This document shows, piece after piece, positions 6,228 to 9,146 of a DNA stretch of 9,146 nt (position 1 is its first letter; every line of letters starts with the position of its first letter). The DNA comes from JAWPNA01 sp045402695 (GTDB lineage: Bacteria > Acidobacteriota > Polarisedimenticolia > JACPZX01 > DASXTC01): assembly GCA_045402695.1 (NCBI GenBank), contig JAWPNA010000031.1:1-9146 (forward strand), read 5' to 3'. The notes below the pieces were generated by a model, which saw nothing but the letters and a program-made list of their open reading frames with translations, ran no database searches and was not told the origin of the DNA. The position numbers were made by a program, and so were the translations under genes.

Positions 6228-7113
6228 CGAGCTGACGTCGCCATTCAGCCATGTCGTACCAACCGCAACCGACGCAGCCCTTCTCTGCTTCCTTTCCGGT
6301 GGATGGAGTCTGCTCTGGCCAGGTCGCCCCACCCTCGTAATAGAAGGGTATGCCGAATGGGTTGCCCCTCTGCCGAGTCTGGAAGCAGTTGCGGCATACC
6401 TCCCGCTTCTGCTGGTTGCGTTGGTTGCTGAGCAACTGAAACTTGTGACGTATCTGTGCGTCCGTCATATCCTCCGGATTGTCTTCGCTGGTCGACGCGT
6501 CCCAACGCACCTCTGGGAACTTGTGATCGGGGAGAAGGTGTGAACGAGTAGCGCCTTCATAGACGTCGTAGTTGTCGAGCACGCTCTCGATGCGTTTGCG
6601 AAGCTTTGGTGACCAGGTCTCATATGAGATTGCAGCACCGCGAGGAAGCCGCAACAGTAGGTGATGCGTTGTCTTGTTCTTACACTTGAGGCACAACCTG
6701 GAAGTATTGGTGGCCAAGGTATAGCCCATTTCCTTCAGCGCCTGAATCCTCCGGGCGAAGTTGGGGTTGTTAGGCAGGTCGCAATCGCGGCATTTCCACT
6801 CGGAATCCTTCAGAGCATCAAAGAAGGGCCGCGTCACCGTGGCGCTCATTCCGTTCCAGAACACCTCCTGGTCCTGGAGCCATTCGATAGCGTGCGAGGG
6901 CCGCATGGCCTCGTATGCAGCGTCGATCAGTTCAGTGACCGCTGCATCTGTTTTCGCACTGACGCCCGTCCATCGATACTCGATGGGCACCGAACCTTCC
7001 CATACGTGTCCACCCTCGTCAGGGTATCGGTACTGGACGTCCACGTAGCGCTCGCTAGCTTTGCGATGTTCACGTATGGCACCAACCTTGATGTCCCCGG
7101 ACGATTTAGCCAT
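6205..7113 (-). CDS. HNH-family Type II restriction endonuclease
   Basis: 302 residues from ATG 7113; a frame extending to 7152 exists, but its extra 13 residues are just the other frame of the controller gene's 3' end. A ββα-metal (HNH) nuclease core is visible: SHLLPDHKFPEVRW with Asp196 and His197, then FQLLSNQRNQQKR with Asn230, Asn233 and Lys236. Four CxxC pairs (Cys108/111, 141/144, 240/243, 280/283) should bind two structural zinc ions, as in several HNH restriction enzymes. Position settles the role: it follows the controller gene with an 8-base overlap and faces the methyltransferase-vsr pair, so it should cut the unmethylated form of the same recognition sequence. The N-terminal 100 residues, without motifs, may contribute to target recognition. 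The sequence specificity cannot be read. Expression should depend on the controller protein. The stop codon lies within the 3' end of vsr. Confidence 0.85.
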   Translation of the reverse strand: MAKSSGDIKVGAIREHRKASERYVDVQYRYPDEGGHVWEGSVPIEYRWTGVSAKTDAAVTELIDAAYEAMRPSHAIEWLQDQEVFWNGMSATVTRPFFDALKDSEWKCRDCDLPNNPNFARRIQALKEMGYTLATNTSRLCLKCKNKTTHHLLLRLPRGAAISYETWSPKLRKRIESVLDNYDVYEGATRSHLLPDHKFPEVRWDASTSEDNPEDMTDAQIRHKFQLLSNQRNQQKREVCRNCFQTRQRGNPFGIPFYYEGGATWPEQTPSTGKEAEKGCVGCGWYDMAEWRRQLVKKLPKR

Positions 7114-7333
7114 CGTGGGTCGAACCGTCCAAGAGGGCGCCTGGCTCGACACCGAGCGCGTGCGCGAGACGCGCGATGTTTAGAAGAGTTGGGTTTCGCT
7201 CTCCGCGTTCGATGCCTCCGATATATGTTCTGTGCATCCCAGACATCTGTGCAAGCCGTTCCTGGGACACACCCGTGCCCTGCCGGAGCGCGCGGACTCG
7301 CCGGCCGAACACAATGAGCAGGTCAGCCCCCAT
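7106..7333 (-). CDS. XRE-family controller (C) protein of the R-M system
   Basis: 75 residues, almost entirely one helix-turn-helix domain of the Cro/C1 (XRE) type, the usual size of an R-M C protein. FGRRVRALRQGTGVSQERLA (9-28) holds helices 1 and 2, SGMHRTYIGGIERGERNP (31-48) the recognition helix and following loop, and LLNIARLAHALGVEPGALL the dimer-forming helices. C proteins bind C-boxes as dimers, first activating and then limiting the C-R operon and often repressing the methylase gene, which delays the endonuclease after entry into a new host. Matching C-box-like sequences lie 39-50 bases upstream of this gene and at the methyltransferase promoter. The gene is first in the operon and overlaps the endonuclease start by 8 bases. 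The ATG at 7333 has only a weak purine run upstream, which fits the leaderless or short-leader transcripts common for such genes. Confidence 0.9.
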   Translation of the reverse strand: MGADLLIVFGRRVRALRQGTGVSQERLAQMSGMHRTYIGGIERGERNPTLLNIARLAHALGVEPGALLDGSTHDG

Positions 7334-7354
7334 GCCCTGATGGTGGGAGCAATG

Positions 7355-7382
7355 CTACGAATACGTCTACAGACTATAAGTA
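7355..7382 (-). promoter_or_regulatory. Predicted composite C-box operator and promoter of the C-R operon
   Basis: On the minus strand TACTTATAGTCT (7382-7371) contains ACTTATAGTC, the classic C-box core. It is followed by a weaker second half-operator TGTAGACGTATTC (7371-7359). A strong left site and weak right site side by side are expected of an autoregulated C-R promoter. TATAGT (7378-7373) could be a -10 box with TTCAGA (7402-7397) as -35 at 18-base spacing; TAGCAT (7357-7352) is another -10 candidate. The site is inferred from pattern, and the transcription start is unresolved. Confidence 0.6.
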
Positions 7383-7460
7383 TCGCATTGAAGACTTCTG
7401 AACTAGGGCTGAACACATGACTGAACCAAGTCGAAGGACTAGGGACGCGGCTAATAGGTA

Positions 7461-7489
7461 GCGCCTACTCTCTTCTCGAGGAGAGGCGC
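7461..7489 (+). promoter_or_regulatory. RNA hairpin enclosing the ribosome binding site of the HIRAN gene
   Basis: GCGCCT (7461-7466) pairs with AGGCGC (7484-7489), extended by CTC (7468-7470) with GAG (7481-7483) across one bulged A. The ribosome binding site AGGAG (7479-7483) is partly inside the stem, 8 bases before the ATG. A competing stem, CGCTT (7487-7491) with AAGCG (7502-7506), uses part of the same arm and surrounds the start codon, so the two cannot form together. Confidence 0.45.
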
Positions 7490-7491
7490 TT

Positions 7492-8067
7492 ATGGAACTC
7501 CAAGCGAGTTGGTACTCGGACGGAGAATGGCGCGGGTATGTGCCGCATGAACAGCAGAGCTACCTCCGCGATCGTCATATGTTTGTGACCCCGGTCGCTG
7601 GATTTGGCCACTACCCGGACGCGGTGCAACGTACGGACTTTGACCCAGGGCGAGTTGTGCTGCTCCGGCCCGAGCCCGAGAACGCATACGATTCAAGGGC
7701 GATCGGAATCTGGAACGCTGACGGTTCAGTCAGGGCTGGATATGTACCCGCACTAATCCTTCGCCAACTCGCCGACTCAGTCAGGCAGGCGCGAGGATTG
7801 GCGCTGGGGGAGATGCTCGAAGGGGATGAGCGCCGCGCGCTGTGGGTGCTCGTCGCTCGGGGGCCGGTTAAGCTGATACTGGTCGAGGCCGGCTCGGAGC
7901 AGCCCGCGATCGTTTCAGGTTGGGTCCGACAGGCGAAGAAAGCAATGCGCCGGTCTAAGGACTGGGGGGCACTCAAGCTAGTTGACCCGTTGGAGCAGAT
8001 GCGTACCATGGCGGACGATTCCTCTGCGGAGGAGCTTTCCACAGGGGGCGAGCCAACAACCGCATAG
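7492..8067 (+). CDS. Stand-alone HIRAN-domain protein
   Basis: 191 residues with a HIRAN domain at about 33-97: VAGFGHYPDA, then GRVVLLRPEPENAYDSRAIG and the closing GYVPALILRQLA. The pattern 'G.vv.L..Ep.N.yD..Ai' followed by 'GYVP...a..La' is diagnostic. In eukaryotic HLTF this domain binds single-stranded 3' DNA ends; bacterial copies are often found with nucleases and helicases. The C-terminal 90 residues are unassigned, with a basic stretch RQAKKAMRRSKDW (146-158) that could bind nucleic acid and an acidic tail. The ATG at 7492 follows an AGGAG site. The gene diverges from the controller-endonuclease operon, and a hairpin with a short U-rich stretch follows its stop, so it looks monocistronic. 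A DNA-end-sensing accessory role is an inference from the family. Confidence 0.85.
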   Translation: MELQASWYSDGEWRGYVPHEQQSYLRDRHMFVTPVAGFGHYPDAVQRTDFDPGRVVLLRPEPENAYDSRAIGIWNADGSVRAGYVPALILRQLADSVRQARGLALGEMLEGDERRALWVLVARGPVKLILVEAGSEQPAIVSGWVRQAKKAMRRSKDWGALKLVDPLEQMRTMADDSSAEELSTGGEPTTA

Positions 8068-8072
8068 GCCTC

Positions 8073-8087
8073 GTCCCAGGGTGGGAC
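8073..8087 (+). terminator. Terminator-like hairpin after the HIRAN gene
   Basis: GTCCCA (8073-8078) and TGGGAC (8082-8087) form a perfect 6-bp stem with a 3-base loop, five bases after the HIRAN stop. The following TCTATT is only a weak U tract. A second short inverted repeat, CAGCC/GGCTG (8100-8116), comes next. A transcription end is plausible from position, with modest strength. Confidence 0.5.
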
Positions 8088-8292
8088 TCTATTAGATCTC
8101 AGCCGCGTGGGGGCTGCCTCCTTCACCGCGCCGCTTGAGTTTTCGCTTCTCGCGAACCGCGAACGTCGAAACGGCTGTTCGATCCTTTCGCTTCCCGCGT
8201 CCCGAGACCCTCTGCAAAGGGCGCGCCAGTTCTAACTCGCGAGCCGGCGTTCGCCGAGGGCGTCGAGGATGACGGATTGCCTGGGGGAGGTC

Positions 8293-8472
8293 CTACTCGG
8301 CCTTGATCAGTCGGCCAAGCTCCCGCGTGGCGATCCCGTGCTCGGTCGCGTCGCCCTGCTTCCACCTCCAGCCAAGGCCCTCGATCCAGGGCAATTGGCG
8401 ATTGAGCTGGGAATTGGCTCTTCGCGACTTCTCCGGCTCGCCGAGGATCCGTGCCCGCTGCACCGTGGTCAT
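8293..8472 (-). CDS. Possible small gene (59 aa), unknown
   Basis: An ATG at 8472 opens a 59-residue frame ending in TAG at 8293, beginning MTTVQRARILGEPEKS and ending ATRELGRLIKAE. About 85 per cent of its codons end in G or C by my count, higher than the opposing plus-strand frame in the same place, and the amino-acid mix, with three Trp near PWIEGLGWRWKQG, looks protein-like. No good ribosome binding site precedes the ATG, and I recognise no family. It could be a fragment of a larger decayed gene; the frame continues upstream only to a TGA near 8530. An 18-base inverted repeat lies about 30 bases upstream of the start. Confidence 0.3.
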   Translation of the reverse strand: MTTVQRARILGEPEKSRRANSQLNRQLPWIEGLGWRWKQGDATEHGIATRELGRLIKAE

Positions 8473-8502
8473 CGCGATTGAGAACTGTCGCCGATCGTGG
8501 TT

Positions 8503-8520
8503 TCGCGATTGGGATCGCGA
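8503..8520. repeat. Perfect 7-bp inverted repeat, operator-like
   Basis: TCGCGAT (8503-8509) and ATCGCGA (8514-8520) are separated by TGGG. A further palindromic copy, ATCGCGAT, is at 8471-8478, overlapping the start of the possible minus-strand small gene. Clustered half-sites between divergent genes suggest a regulator binding site, but no regulator is identified. Confidence 0.4.
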
Positions 8521-8686
8521 CGTCCGTGTTCAATAGGGGTCGGTCGGCCCGAACGCTAGTTCGTGTCACACCCCGCTCGTACCTTGGCCATGTAGCGATG
8601 TGGTCGCGGCCCCTCCCTTGACCACCGACCTTCGGTTCGGCGTCCGCGTGAGCGGGAGGAGGCAGCCTCTGCCGGAAGGAGGTTCG

Positions 8687-9146
8687 GTGATCAGTTGGAG
8701 ACGAGAGCTTCGGGATGCCAGACGCAAGGGCCGGCGTGACGGTCGCGCCGGCGTACCCGGTGCGGACGACGTTGCGCTGCCGTTCGACCTGCGGGAGATC
8801 CTGGCTCGCGGGCAGGAGCAGACCGAGCGTGTGGTCGCGCGGTATCGCAATCGTGACCAGCAGCTCGGGGCCGAGCTCGACGACCTGACCCAACGCGCGG
8901 TCGACGCCGAGGCTCGTCTGGCCGAGGCCGAGCGGCATTGCGACGCCGCGCAGGCCGACCACGAGCGGCGAACCGCGGACGACGACGACCGTCTCGGACG
9001 CCTGCAGACCCAGCTCGAGGAACTCCCCGCCTCGGAGATCCCCCTCATCGAGCCCGTTGACCCCGAGCGGCAGGCGCCCCTCACGCTCGTCACGCCGATC
9101 ACCGGTGGCGCCCCTACCGAAGCCGAGCCGATCCACACTGCGACGG
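8687..9146 (+). CDS. Coiled-coil protein, 5' part, unknown
   Basis: A GTG at 8687 preceded by AGGAGG (8677-8682) at 4-base spacing, an ideal ribosome binding site, opens a frame that stays open for 153 codons to the window edge; the C-terminus is missing. The N-terminus is very basic (VISWRRELRDARRKGRRDGR). Residues about 46-112 are a charged, leucine-periodic helix (ERVVARYRNRD, AELDDLTQRAVDAEARLAEAE, DRLGRLQTQLEE) expected to form a coiled coil, followed by a proline-rich segment near residues 114-145. There is no signal peptide or membrane segment in the visible part. Third positions are overwhelmingly G or C, more so than in the restriction-modification genes, so it may belong to the host backbone or a different element. 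A structural or plasmid/conjugation-type protein is possible; I do not recognise the family. Confidence 0.65.
   Translation, partial: MISWRRELRDARRKGRRDGRAGVPGADDVALPFDLREILARGQEQTERVVARYRNRDQQLGAELDDLTQRAVDAEARLAEAERHCDAAQADHERRTADDDDRLGRLQTQLEELPASEIPLIEPVDPERQAPLTLVTPITGGAPTEAEPIHTAT

Larger units (their letters stand above)
8088..8686. other. Mostly unassigned intergenic region
   Basis: Apart from the possible small gene (8293-8472) and the inverted repeat (8503-8520) listed separately, I see no recognisable gene, RNA or mobile-element end here. Long minus-strand frames across it and into the coiled-coil gene are low-complexity, Arg/Ser-rich antisense frames. A further short hairpin, GGCAG/CTGCC (8661-8673), sits just before the ribosome binding site of the last gene. 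Around 8120-8270 the sequence has repeated TTCGC and GAAGCGAAA-type words, which may reflect decayed coding or junction DNA. Confidence 0.4.

Noticed and set aside
7419..7432. GACT-N6-AGTC dyad as another C-box upstream of the HIRAN gene
   Set aside because: The spacing between half-sites (six bases) differs from the three-base spacing of the two better sites, and the flanks do not match.
8170..8200. tRNA-like fragment or attachment site (TGTTCGATCC resembling a T-arm)
   Set aside because: No anticodon arm, acceptor stem or paired repeat could be found around it; a single T-arm-like word is not enough.
8123..9136. Long minus-strand open frame of 337 codons
   Set aside because: It is antisense to the coiled-coil gene, which has an ideal ribosome binding site; the translation is Arg/Gly/Ser-rich and patternless, typical of antisense frames in G/C-rich DNA.

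Overview
The window reads as an accessory, anti-phage-type island from a high-G+C bacterium, most likely an actinobacterium. The evidence is G/C-rich third codon positions, frequent GTG or TTG starts, and a NucS/DUF91-like nuclease fold common in that phylum. No rRNA, tRNA, CRISPR array, integrase or transposase was recognised. The organism assignment is an inference.

Left block (about 1-2111, minus strand): a two-gene operon. A RecB/Cas4-like PD-(D/E)XK nuclease with four cysteines placed for an Fe-S cluster overlaps, by 4 bases, a protein of unknown family that runs off the window edge. Diverging from it (about 2308-4368, plus strand) is a second gene set: a GIY-YIG nuclease gene broken by two frameshifts, then by ATGA overlap a NucS/DUF91-like PD-(D/E)XK protein, then a 70-residue unknown protein and a 65-residue zinc-ribbon protein.

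Central block (about 4440-7382): a complete Type II restriction-modification locus. A C5-cytosine methyltransferase overlaps by 4 bases a Vsr-type T:G mismatch endonuclease. Facing them is an operon of a small XRE controller (C protein) followed by an HNH-type, four-CxxC restriction endonuclease. The Vsr and endonuclease genes overlap tail to tail by 23 bases. A 12-base element of the C-box type occurs at both promoter regions with 11 of 12 bases identical. That layout, with one site at the methylase and a composite site at C-R, is the convergent arrangement described for Esp1396I. The model is that C represses the methylase and switches on C-R after the methylase has accumulated.

Right block (7461-9146): a stand-alone HIRAN-domain protein whose ribosome binding site lies in a predicted hairpin, a short terminator-like hairpin, about 600 bases of mostly unassigned DNA with one possible small minus-strand gene and a perfect 7-bp inverted repeat, then the 5' part of a very G/C-rich coiled-coil protein gene with an ideal ribosome binding site. 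The composition shift between the restriction-modification genes and this last gene suggests different origins.
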